A stretch of 64,000 bases of DNA from Diplonema papillatum (Eukaryota; Euglenozoa; Diplonemea; Diplonemida; Diplonemidae). The DNA lies in assembly GCA_030068145.1 (NCBI GenBank), contig JAPJBO010000085.1:148501-212500 (forward strand), given 5' to 3'. Of the stretch, positions 33,000 through 45,600 are shown piece by piece. Under the pieces are notes generated by a model that did not search any database, was not told the DNA's origin, and worked only from the letters and a program-made list of their open reading frames with translations. Each line of letters opens with the position of its first letter. Position 1 is the stretch's first letter. A program made the position numbers and the translations under genes.

Positions 33000-33635
33000 T
33001 CACCACGTAATGGTGGCCGGAAGGCTGGCGGGCGAGCTTTCCATGGGGCGGTGCTGGGGGGTGGTGCCCGGCTGCTGGAGGAGGATCTGCTTGCGGTATC
33101 CTGGGGTTACGTACTCGTTCCAGGATCGGACCTGGAGGTTGTTCACGTCCACGCGCTCAAGTGCCTGGACGAGGGCCACGGCGAGCTGCACGTTGGTGAT
33201 GAGACTGACTCCGAAGTCGACGCTCGATCTTCTCATTTGGTACCCAGCGGTCACCGCCGACGACGACAGCGATGCCGGCACGTTGATCACCAAATCCAGC
33301 TTTCCGGTCCTAATGTACTCCACTGCGTCGGCCTGTTCCGAGTCCTCACCCGGCTTGTTCACCAGCTCGCACTCCACGCCTTCGTCCTTGTAGAACTGGT
33401 ACGTTTGGCCCGTGCAGTACAGGTGGTATCCCATCTTCGCCAGGGACTTCATGTAGCTCACGTACTGGACCTTCGCCTTCATCGGTCCGATCGACACCAA
33501 AATAGCGCGCGTTCGGATCGGCAGCTTGAAGCCCGTCGACAGCAGCGACTTTACCAGAGCCTCGTGCTGGTCAATACCGAAGCACGCAACTTCGCCGGTG
33601 CTCGCCATTTCAACCCTCGTAATCGGATCGGCTCC
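33000..33635 (-). CDS. CPS: CPS-B exon 13 (MGS-like domain)
   Basis: Residues 1279-1489 and stop, identical protein; acceptor CTGCAG|GGAGCC. Confidence 0.95.
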   Translation of the reverse strand, partial: GADPITRVEMASTGEVACFGIDQHEALVKSLLSTGFKLPIRTRAILVSIGPMKAKVQYVSYMKSLAKMGYHLYCTGQTYQFYKDEGVECELVNKPGEDSEQADAVEYIRTGKLDLVINVPASLSSSAVTAGYQMRRSSVDFGVSLITNVQLAVALVQALERVDVNNLQVRSWNEYVTPGYRKQILLQQPGTTPQHRPMESSPASLPATITW

Positions 33636-36600
33636 CTGCAGGTCATTTGGGGGTGTTTCTAAGTTTCACGTTTTGAGCTCAAGATTGCCTTCCATGCATG
33701 CTTGATGCTGGCGACACGTCTTCGTTTGTAAGGAAAGCAGTAGTGCATGGTAGCGGTGTCGGTTCGTCTTCCTTGTTCGTGCCAGTTGACAGACTTGCCT
33801 TCCCTCTTGCGGACTCTACGCCCTTTTCAACTAAGTTAGGAACTCTGAACCCACCTGAAGACGCTGTCTTACGTTTTTGAGCCGGTACACGACGAGTGTG
33901 TAACTATGAACCAGTGAGAAGGCAACAGACTGCGCCGCTTACAGTCTAGCTCGTAATTCGTGCGGCTTTAATTCGAGTGCATTTTAATTATGTCGTTTTT
34001 AATTTTGTCGGGCCCAATTCTTCATAGCTTTCTGCAATTTGGACTAATTATTTTTTCCCGGGTGCTGATCATCACTCCGACTCTGACGGAACTACTTCCT
34101 GGTGGTGTGATACAGCACTTCGCGACTTATGCCAGTGACTACACGGACTCGACTGTAACCCCACAAGGGAGCAGCTGCCGTCTTCCCATCAATCTCTTCA
34201 ATGACTAGCTAGAGCCACTGGTCGGAGATAATTATGCCGGCTCTGATTATGTCGTTTTTCGCACGACCAACGCATCGAGACCAGAGAAGCCGACAATGCA
34301 TCCTTTGTGGACGCATCTCCTTCCGGGAGTGCTTGGGAGTACCCATATCAAAGTGGACGGACCCTGACTTCACCCACCTCTGCGACGATTGCTACGTCCT
34401 TGCTGATGACATCCGTCCTCAGTGAGGGCGGCCTTTTTCTTCTTTCTTTTTCTTCTTCTTTCTTCTTCGCTCGACCAAATCCGACATAATTAATAAGCAT
34501 TTTTTCGGCAAGATAATTTCCGTTTATTTTGTCGAGGTGTCGGTTTTAGTCCCGAGGGAGGGTTTGCAACCCCGAGCCACGAGCGGAGCGAGTGGCTCGG
34601 GGTTGCAAACCCCCCCGAGGGCGGTAAGCCATTTCCACCAGAGCGAATTTATTTTCCCCAATAAAAAAACGACATAAACACCGCGCGCACTGTAGCTAAA
34701 ATGCATGAGATCAAGTCCAGCTCGGAGACGCGATAAATCATGCCCTTCTCCTCCCTCCACCCACGCGCGAACCCAGCAGTGGGATCCGAGACTGCCTTGC
34801 CCCACACAAATCCATTGTCATCTTACAATGGAATGCGGGTTGCCCTGACTGATTCTTGTGTTGTGAAGCCTATAATGTGCAGTCTCCGATTTTCCATCGA
34901 CATGTGAAGCGGGTGGAGTCTGTTGTAACGTTTGGTAAGCGGCTGGGCACGCGGGGGGTTGGCTAGGCCGGTCACTCGTTTCCATTTACTGCCACTTCTA
35001 CTGCCTAGAAGTTCTTGATGCGCATCCTGATCGCCCGACAAATCCAAGAGGTGCCGGGAGATTTCCGGCCGCATACCAAAATAAAACGAATAAAGAGAGG
35101 GTGAACAGACCTGAAGACGGGTGAAGGAGAACATTGGGCTCTTCACGCACACCCATTCCGTGTCGTACAGGTGAATGTTGAACGGCGTGACCGGGGCACC
35201 GACCTGTGGATGTTAGTGCAAGGCATGGCAATGAGCTTGTGTCGAAAGGTTGGTACATCTCCTTGCCAGCTGCGTCTGGGCGACAAGATGTACACACAAG
35301 CATCCAAAAATGAGTGTGTGGCAACTCACCTGCCGAATGCACCGGTCCCTAAGGCGTGCGTAGGAGTGCGTGGTCCACGCCGCGACGTCGTTGCTGTGAG
35401 CCTCGACGAAGCGTGGTGAGTGCAATGAAGAAACATTGAGGGAGGAAGCTTCAAAGCATCAGACCACTTGGTCGCTCAAAGAGTTCGGTAGCTTTGAATC
35501 ACGGGTCGTTCTCCGATGCTGTGCACTCCGAGTGACGGCAAGACTAAGTGCCCAACACCGCGGTGGTCCTGTTTGCGCCGGGGTTTGCCCCTTCAAGTCG
35601 CAACCACCACCAGCGCGGAAAGGGTCGGCGGGCAGGAGCGGTGTAAGGCTAGCTGTTATCAGCTGGGCAGACCCACGCTACTACTACTACTACTAGAGGA
35701 CTTTCTTTACCAGGGGGGCGGTTTCTTCTCAGCCCACCTCCGAAAAGAAATCCCTGCGTTCATGTCATTGCCAGTAGTGCAAAGCCACACCATTGCCTTC
35801 GTCGCGAGCTCGATGAAGTTGACGTCGAACGTCTTCGACACGAACGGGAAAGACCGACTGGCCCTCAAGTTGCATTCGATGATCTGCAGTGTGTTTTTTA
35901 GAGTGAAAGTTCGCTCAACATCGCTTTTTTGCGATGTACCTGTAGTAGACTGCGGCGTGTTGTTTAGATGCGTGTTTTCCTCCTGAGTTTACACTGAGGG
36001 CGGGGTGGATTCTGCCTGACCGTGTGCCGCAGTGTGTTCTCAGTCGGTTGCTATCAATCTGCTATGGCTAGCATCTTACACTAAAAGGGTTGAAACCGGG
36101 AGATGATGAGTTGAAACGCTTTGCATTGGACGTTTGCGTCAGGTACAGGGCGCACAGAAACACTGTGCATGGCTTTGTGACACGTTCTCGTCCCCCCCCC
36201 AACATTGCATGTTTCGTAAGACGGCCCCGCTAACAGCGACGGACCTCGCTTCGTGGTGCCAACACGAGGGGAGAACTTTAAGAGACAGAGAGAGAAGAAA
36301 ACAGAGGGTTGGCTGGAGAGGACACAGACGTGCGCCGGGGCCCGTGATGTAGCACCGGCCACGTTGCAAGATAATACCTGCCTTTCACTCGCGGGGGTAA
36401 GCACCCTTGCGGGGGAGCTCTTTTGTGTGCCTCCCTGCGAAAGGACAGTGGGCCTTTTAAGGCCGCGGAAGTCGGCTGAACCGGGAGCTACCGGAGAAGG
36501 TGTTTATGTGCTTGGGTGTTACACCTGATTCGATCGCGGGATAAGAAAAATCTCGGGGATAAAAAAGGCTGCGTGTTTCTCCCGTTCAAGAAAAGAAGGC

Positions 36601-39600
36601 CACCTTGATGTCGTTTGCCTTCGACAGGAACTGCGCGTTGACGGGGCCGGTGATGTTGAGGCGGGCGCAGAGGGCGGTCATGATGCGCTTGATGCGTCTA
36701 ACGGTCTCAACGTACAGCTTCTGCGCCGGCAGGCAGAGCGTCGCGTCACCGGAGTGCACACCAGCGTTCTCGATGTGCTCCGAAACAGCGTAGTTGATGA
36801 TGCGGCCGTCTTTGGCGACCGCGTCCATTTCGATCTCCTTCGCATGCGTGATGAACTTCGACAGCACCACGGGGTGCTCTTTGTTCACGTTCGTCGCCTC
36901 CGCAAGGTACTTGATCAGGTCTGCCTCGTTGTCGGCGACGTTCATCGCCGCACCTGGCACGGGTTTTGTAGTTGTGAAAAGTGGACACTGCGTCCGTCGA
37001 TCTTCGCAGTGATAGGAGTGCAAAAGTCACGCTAGTGTCCAGAGTTCAAGAGTCGAGCGTTGGCTCTGGTGCACAGACTCGGTACTTGGTGTTTCAAAGC
37101 AGGGTTCTGTATTCAAGCTAACCTCCGTGTAGGTTGTCTCTCTCTCCTGCGTACTTCCAGTAGGTCAGTTTCGTTCATTCCCCTAGTTGCTGCTCACACC
37201 CTAGATGTGTCGCATACTTCCAGTAGGACCCTATTCTTGCGGCTAGATGAACAGAAGATACACACCTGACAAGACGTACGATGGTCGCACCAGCACCGGG
37301 TACTCGGCCCTGCGAGCGAACTCCTTGGCTTCGTCGATAGAACGTGCCTCGAGCCACTCCGGCTGGTCGATGCCGAGGGTGTCGCACAGCTTGCTGAACT
37401 TGTTTCGGTCCTCGCATGAATCGATGCTCGACGGACTCGTCCCGAGAATAGTCACGCCAGACTTGAACAACGGGATCACAAGGTTGTTCGGGATTTGCCC
37501 TCCGACGGAGACCACCACCTGTTGTGTATTCGTGTGTTTAACACTGTTTGTTCGGTGCAACCCGAAGCAAAAAGAGGTGAAACCAAAAACGACGACGGCG
37601 AAGTTCTTCTCCGCGTAAACAATCTACGCAACTTGCGTCACCCAACCGTATACCGTCGTCAAAACACTCTCACTATTGCTGTCCGTGTGCATCGCAAAGG
37701 GGGTGGACTGCTTCTGATGCAGAACTTCGTGTGCCTGTCTATGACTCTCCCCCCCCACTCAAGCAGCGAGAGGTTGACACGGAACGGACTTGCGTGTCTA
37801 GGTTCGTGGCTGTTGGTTCCAGACAGCTTTTTCACGGACATGCCCGTCAACAAGATGATACGCCGGCCCGCTATAGCCGCCTTCCTAAATGAACAGAGAG
37901 AGAGAGAGACGAGCTAGAGTGCAGGGATCATCTCTCCGGGGAGTTTCCGGTGTCATGAACATTCCACTCGGAGAATGCCGAAGGACTCTCACTTCCTGAA
38001 AAAGTGCCGAGTCGGAACATTGATACTCGACATGCCCCCCCCGGGATTCTCCCCCTTCCTCGTAGGCGGGGGCCCAAGCATGAAATGCAATCAAAGCATA
38101 CCCCGCGAGCACCTTCCCGCTCGTAGATGGACAGAACAGACTCGAGTGACAGCTCCTCGAAGTAGAGGCGGTCGCTTTCGTCAAAGTCGGTGGACACGGT
38201 TTCAGGGTTGTAGTTGACAACAATCGACTTCACGCCGAGCTTGTTCAACGTTCGCACGCAGCTGACCGCGCACCAATCGAACTCACAACTGCTTCCGATA
38301 CGGTAAGCTCCACATCCAAGAACCATCACGCCGCCACCGGGGAACTTGAGATCTGTATGTTCGGTATCGTGTAAGCAATCAACTGTGTAACCAACAGCAA
38401 ACCCCCTAAGTCTGCAAGTGCAAGTTTTCGTGTTCCTGCTTCCTGCGAATGCAAGCAACAGTGCTCGGACTTCCGTGTAAATAATTGCACCCCTAACGGA
38501 TGCAAGCCACGGTGCTTTGGCCTGAAGGCCACTACGGGTCGTTTTTGCAGCAAGGGACTCTCAGCTTCGGTTCCTGCACCGGGACCTTTTTTTTGTCGCC
38601 CAAGGCTGGGCCATTTGAACAGCAAGACACCCCCTCACCGATGCGGTCGCACGGCCGCCGAGAACACTCGGCGCTCCCCCAAAAGCAAGGAATGAGGCCA
38701 CGAGCACCGTGCGGGTCATGTGCATGAAGATTGAAGGGGTCTCCTGATGCTTGCTCGTAGAATGGAAGTGGACGGTTGACCGAATCTCCAGCTACAAGAG
38801 GGTTGAAGTATGGCGAAAGATATAGTGGTGTCACCTGAGGGGGGTAATCGCAGCAGGGCCGCCCACGTGATAAAGCCGTTAAGCACTCGGAACTTTTAAG
38901 CACACGGACCACACGGATCAGCATGCCGTTATGCAGCGGCTGCCGGCTTACCCCGTGACACCCAGGAAATGACAAAAAATGAGTGCCCAAAGAGCGTACC
39001 GTGTTCGTCTCCGTTGAACGTGGTGTACAGGTAATTCGTCTTCGCCGGGAACTCGGCAGCAAGCGTGTCGATTTGCTTGACGTACGGCACAATGTGGTGC
39101 AATTGCCGGAGCTGGCGGACCTGTGTGCAAAGTTGTAAAGCGTGATTAACCCAATATGGGACTCGGACTGCCGCGGATTGGGAGACAGGCCTTCCCCGAG
39201 AGGGGAAGATGTTGGTTGAATTATTGGGCAGAGCACTGCCTTTCATGCATCGAGGATCAAGTCTTCTTTGAATAGAAGTGAGAGCCAAAAACGAAGCGTC
39301 TGCAAGCCTCCTTTACGTACAGAAAGAACCCGTGAGGAACTTGGGCCGCCGTAACCTTGGGGTCTTTCGTGGGCTTTTTTGTGCGCACTAGCGGAACTCA
39401 CCTGCTTGAAAAGGTGAAGCCAGAAAGCTGCTAATCTTGCTGCTGACCACATGAAGTGGTGCCACGGTAACCCCGAAGAAATGTGAAAACGGGTATTTGC
39501 CTAGAGGCTTTTCGTGTTATTCTGCAGATGCTTTGAGCTATCTTTTGTGTCTATGCTTTCAGTCGTCTTCTTAACCATGGTTAAGTGCGCAAATGGTATC

Positions 39601-42600
39601 AGCCGAAGCTGGTAAAGCTTCGGCGCCGCCCACGTTATGTTTGTTTAGCATTGAGTTCTTTTAAGTACATGAACCACATGGATTAGCATGCACTGCCTTG
39701 AAAGTCAGGTTATCGGATGACGTCGTCACCTGCCATTGCGTCGTCAAGGTCGAGCATTTGTGGAGCTAGCGGGGTTTGGCTTTCTTGCGATTCCAAAGAC
39801 TGAGTCGGCGAGTACGAGGGCGGGCAGGAGTGCCCGTTTTCCACTTTCGAGGGCATTGGTGTGCCCGTGGTCCCCGGTCGTTTCTGAGAGCTGCTTGCCC
39901 TCGGTACCTTCTTCTTCCTTCGATGCACCCCTGAGTCGGGTGTGGTCGCCTTCGTCTTCTTCCGCTTGCGGCCGGCGATCGGGCCTTCCTTCGGGGTGCC
40001 GAGCACCCTCTTCTTCAGCGCTGGTCGTTCGCTGGTTCCTGGCGTTGGTGGCGGCCTCTTGGTCGCCCGTCCGGTCGTCGCCGTCTCCTTTTTCGTTGCC
40101 GCGAGCGGCGCTCGCGCCGCTCGCGCCGCTCGCTTTCCTACTGGCGTTTCCCGCTGTACACCCACCTGGGTGGGTGAGGAGGGCCTCTTCTTCTTGTTGC
40201 GTCCGGGGGTTGACTGGACGTTCGGCTTGTTGGACTGGTGGTGGCCGCGGCTGCAACATGCCGCCGGTCGCCTCTGCGTCAGCGTAGGGAGCCTTTTGCA
40301 CTCTTGGCAGGTTCCTCTGCCATGCGTGCGGCAGGCATGATGCCCGCTGCGGCAACACGCCGCCGCCGTCTTGCACTCGCCGCACTTCGTCGTGCTGTGC
40401 TCTGTGCACACCGCGATCGGCTGCCCATCGTTCGCGTGGTGATGGTGCCGGCAGCACATCTCTACCGTGGGAACGTCCCTTCGGACGAGTGCTCTGCACG
40501 CCTCACACTTCCCTTTGTGATGGGTCGCGCACGTGACGAGTGCCTTCTCTATACCGACACCCGGCATATGCACGGGGTCTGGGTGCAGTTGTGGTGGGGC
40601 AGGCAGGGCCCACCTCGCCGCTCTCCCGATCGTCCAGTCAGGGTACGTCGGGCACTGCGTCCCTACATCGCTTCCTTTCACTTGTTCCTCAAGTATCGTC
40701 CCCGTGTGTGCCTCGCGAAAGCGTGGCCTGGGCCGTATACCCGATATCCCCGTGATGCCCATGAACGACAGCGACGTCGTCGGGCACACCCTCTCTCCTC
40801 TCATGCAGCTTCCCAGCCCTTGCTGTGCCGCCAGCTTGTCCAACGCGCTCATCATGCAGCGCAGGACGTTTCCCCGTTCTCTCACCCCCTTCGGCGCATT
40901 CCCGTGCAGCGGCATGCTGAGGCCCGAGAAGAGTTCAAAGTCGATCGCAAGCTCCAGCATTGACGCCTGCCCGTTCTCGGTCCATTGCATGTCCGACAGC
41001 CACGCTACCAACGCATAAAACGTCGGTAGTCCCCAGGTCTTGTTCCGCTCCCACGTCCATGCCGGGGCAATCCGCGCGAAGGGGTGGTCAAATTTCTCGG
41101 CAGGCATCGCATTCGCTCTCGACCAGGGGGTCGTGGGGTTCCTGGCCACCCAGCCACGTGCTTCGAGCCCAGCCCGTTCCGCAAGGATTTCAGCCATCAT
41201 CTCCTGGAGCCGCCTCGAGAATTGGGCATTCTCGGGTACTACCACACCGTGTTCCAGCGTGCATCTGGGCCAGTCGGCCCGGTTGGCTGCCATCAGCTCG
41301 GCATGTGCCTCTCGTCGCCGTATGTGCGAGTACGCTCCGCAGTCCCAGAATACGTGTTTCTCGTCCTCGGTGTCGCCGCTTCCACAGTGCTTGCAGCTGG
41401 GCGCCTGCGGCTCAGCTCCGGCCTGCCTCATCCGCGACGTGTACTCAGCCGTGTTCACCCCCCCCGCCAACGCTACACGTATAAGCCTCGCGGTGTGCGC
41501 GGGACATTCACGCATCCTCCAGAAGGTGTTCGTCCGCTCCAGGTCGGCTCTCTGTATGCCCTCAAATCCCGGCCGCCTCGCCACCAGTCGGGACCACGTC
41601 TTCGCCCTCAAGTCCGCCCTAACTTCATGTCCCCTCTTCGAAGGTGCCGAGGCTAACGGGTCAAATGTTGCACCATTCCTCAGCGTGCGAGACAGGGGCC
41701 CGGGTCCCCATACGTGTCCACACTCCTCCATGCTCCTCATCGCCAGTCCAACTGGCCCCAGGGGTAGGTCCCCCTCGGCGTATCTTCCCCGGATGCTCTC
41801 CATCAGAGGCAGCAGTCGTGGCAACCTCTCGCACGCCGCGTAAAACGCTGTCGTCACCCTATATGCTAGGCATGTACCGGGATCCGTCAGGTGGCCCTTC
41901 TCCTGAAAGTTTAGGACCATCTCCCTCGCGCGCTTCGGGTTGGATCCACCCCAGATCAGTCCCATCACCGACGTCGTCAGCCGTTTCATCGCCACCTTCG
42001 ATACCGGCGCGAAAGAGCAGCCTGACAGCGCCGCCGGTAGCACATTCGACTGCACAATCCGGACCCGCTTTTCGTACCGGAACGGCGCATGGCGGAGGCC
42101 TTCCGCCAGGGCAGCCGCCTTCTCCACCCTCTCCGAGTCGGACCTTTCCGTCCTATTCTTCGCCGTCGAGACTAGGACCCCGAGGCACTTGACGGATTTG
42201 CTAAACCGCAGCAGCGCATCCACGCTGCGGAGTTTGAGAGTCGACTGATGCCTACGTCTCGTCGAGAACGCGACCGTCTTCTGGAGGTTTAGCTCCATCC
42301 CGGTGAGTGTGCAGAACTCGTCTACTACGTCCACTCCCTTTTGCAGGGCGGCCTCCGACAGCCTGGACAGCAGTGTGGCGTCGTCCGCGTATGACTTTGG
42401 ACTCACACCCTCCGCTTCTTTCTTGACCGCTTTCATCACTACCGACAGCAGGGCATTGATGAGTATGACGGATACAGGGCACCCTTGAAGGATACCGTTG
42501 GTCACACTGAACTCCCTGCCCACCCCTAATGGTAGCTTGAAGCGTCTCGCGAGCAGTCTGTAGATAGCCCTCAGCGGCTTGAGAACCCGATTGTGCAATC

Positions 42601-45600
42601 CTAAGTCCTCGGCTAAGCGCAGTACTATCTCTCGCGGGACCATGTCGAAGCATTTCCGGAAGTCCAGCGCCACACCGTAGAGCGGCTCCCCGTCTAACAA
42701 GGCGTCCTCCATCTCGAGCCCAATTTCCATCAAGACGTCCTCGATCCGGTGACCCGGTCGAAAGCCTTTCTGTCCTTCTTCGATCCATTCCTCTTGCCAC
42801 AGAACTATGTCCGCCAGCCTGCGGCAGGCCCATAAGCGGTACACGGCGGATGTGACGGTTATCGGTCTTGTGTGCAGCGGGTCTTGACTCTCATCCTTCG
42901 GCACCATCGACACCAGCGCAGTTGTCATGCTTGCCGGCCAGTCTCCAGTTGCTTCGACCAGGTTCATGACGTCTGCAAGTGCATTCAGCAGGGGGAGCGG
43001 CAACTCCCGCAGTTCAGCCATACGCCAGCCATCCACCCCTGACGCGCTTTTCTTCGGCTTCTTCCTCAGCAGAATTCGCAGCTCCTCCCCCGTGATTGTT
43101 CCGGCTTCCATCATATGTGGGCCGATGTGATCCCGGAACCGATCCCGAAACGGCTCGTACTCCGGCTCTGGCCCGTCCTTGTACTTACGCAGGATAGGGT
43201 CCCACGCAGTGTTCAGCACCTCGTCCATCTCGTCAACATTTGCAGTCACTCCCGCCCCCTTTCGCAACACCCCCGACGGCTCAGCGCGTCCGGCGCAGAT
43301 GGTTGTCAGACATCGTCTGCTCGCATCGGCCCTCTCGTTCAGCTTGTCTCGGTATTTCGTAAACCTGGCCGCCGATCCTTCCTTTCCGAGCCTGCTCGTC
43401 TCTTCCCGCAATGCCGTGAGAAGCTGCTTCGCCTCCTCATGATCCGGGAATCCTTCTGTCCCTTGGCCATCTTTCATGCACGCCTGTGCCAGCCGCCTGC
43501 TGTTCTGCCAGCAACGGGATACCTCATGCGGAACTGCCTCCGGCCCGCGCCGTTGCGCAAGGTAGCTGCAGATGCGTTCCATCCTGTGGATGGCCTTCCG
43601 GAGCCGTAGCTGTCTGCTGTTCGCCGCCCCCGACCCGTCGCTCGCAGTGCTTGCCGTGATGCAGACTCTTTTAGGTGACGTCTTTATCCCCCGTCCTGTA
43701 CTTCTTCCCCTTTCTTCCGCAGGGATTCCGAAGGCATCCTGCAAGTACTGCTCACTGACTCGTGACCACTCGAGCCAGGCCTCTTCCACGCGCTGTGCTG
43801 CCAGCCGTTCTGCGAAATCGGAGTTGGCCAGTCTCTGTACGGCTTCCCTGTAAGCTTCTGTGTCCGAGAGGCCCCACTTGGGTCCCCCCTCCGTAGAGAT
43901 TTCCCGCGGTACTTTAAATCGCCACACGATTTGGCGCAGCGCCGCAATGTCCAGGGTCATTGTCACGAGCCGGTGTCCCGGCACGTTCACCGCGGTGGTG
44001 ACGCATTGGCGGAAAGCTCCCGTCGTTATTCGGTTGAGGAGTATGCGGTCGATCCTCGTGCCCGATGTCCGGGCGCTGGTAAAGGTCGGTGGTGGTGGTG
44101 TGTCACCGGTACGCGCATGGTGCAGTTCCGCTGCGTCGGACCATCCATTCCTTAGTGCCTTCCGCAGTACAGGGGACCGGTCTTCTTCTGTGTTCAGGTC
44201 ACCCATCACCATTATGGGGACGTCACCGAGGCTATCCGCCGCTGCGAAGAGGATCTTCTCCAGCATGTCCTCACGCTCCTCGCTCTCCGCCCTCCCGTTT
44301 CCGGAAGGGCAGTAGACATTGAACACGTGCACGAACGTGTTGCCGGCCCCTGTTGCTACTACCGTATGGCTCACTCGGTCCGGGGACCGTATTGCTGCGT
44401 GCGAGAGCGCCGTCATCGTATCGTACGCCGGTATCGGTCTCAGTACTAGAGTGGAGAGCCCTCCGTTCGCGGCGTTCATCGTCGAGCGACTACCGGAGTT
44501 CCTACAGAGTCTTCCGGGTGGTGGCAGACCCCAGTGGCAGCACCATTTCCGCAGGTATTCCTCCGCCTGCACCCGTTTGCACGGAAGGAGTGTCACCTCC
44601 TGGCAGCAGAGAAGATCCGCTTCCACCGCGTCGGCCGCTGGGAGATACTGTAGTAGGTTGGTTACGTTTAACGTCGCGAACCTCATCTCCGCGCGGCCGG
44701 GACCAGGGTTTTGTTCGACGTCCCCCGCGGTTATCAGCCGCTGTCTTGCTGATTCTTTGATTGATTGTAGGACTGCCGCAGTTTCCACCGTGCCTGTACG
44801 TCGCGCCAGCTCTGCCATTGCGCTGCCCGGGAGTAGGAGTCGGTCGTAGTGTTCCGGTACATACGTGACTACCGCCTGCTCCCCTGTGGCGCCCGCGCGA
44901 GGTGCGTACCGTCGCAGGATGTGCGGACTCCTGCTGTCCAGTACCCAGATTGTCGTCCCGGTGACCGTCGCGGCTGCCGTCAGCGTCATCTCGTCCCCGT
45001 ACTCGTACGGTCCCCGCATCGCCTCCACGTAGAACTCCCAGCTGCCGTACCTTTCGGACGGCGCGAAGTGAGCCTCGAACGTCGGGTCCTCCAACATCGC
45101 GTCCACAACACGCGCACGAAGCCAACTTGGCCAACGTGTTTAGCATTGAGTTCTTTTAAGTACATGAACCACGTGGATTAACATGCGGCTGCCAAACATC
45201 CCGTGACACCGCGCAAGGTGGTAAAACGCTCTTTTGTTTTCTTTTCGATTGCTTTTGATGGGCATGCAGGCCTGATATGCAAGAATGGAAAAGAGACGGG
45301 GGAAAACGGAAAAAATGAAGCAAGTGGGAAGGGAGGGAGGGGAGGCAAGCTACTTTGTTTCTCTGGACGAATTGGAGCGGCAAACCTGTCGTTCGGATTA
45401 TTATTAGTCTTCAAAGAAACAAGTTTTTTTTTCCTACAAAAACCGTACACCGCGAGAGGAGAAGGTAGAAAGGGAAACTAGAGTTTTTCGTTGACCCCAA
45501 ATCCTGGACGTGGTTTCAGGTGGCAATTTTGGCAAATGATCATGATCAGAAGGTCCTACTTGGGCGGTTCAGTTTCCTCACACATTGCATGTGGCTAAAA

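Noticed and set aside
35213-35425. Possible extra CPS exon in intron 11 of copy B (frame with [16 protein letters not shown])
   Set aside because: Exons 11 and 12 join in phase without it and copy A has no counterpart.
43684-43947. Plus- and minus-strand frames overlapping the LINE ORF
   Set aside because: Shadows of the 1798-codon LINE frame.
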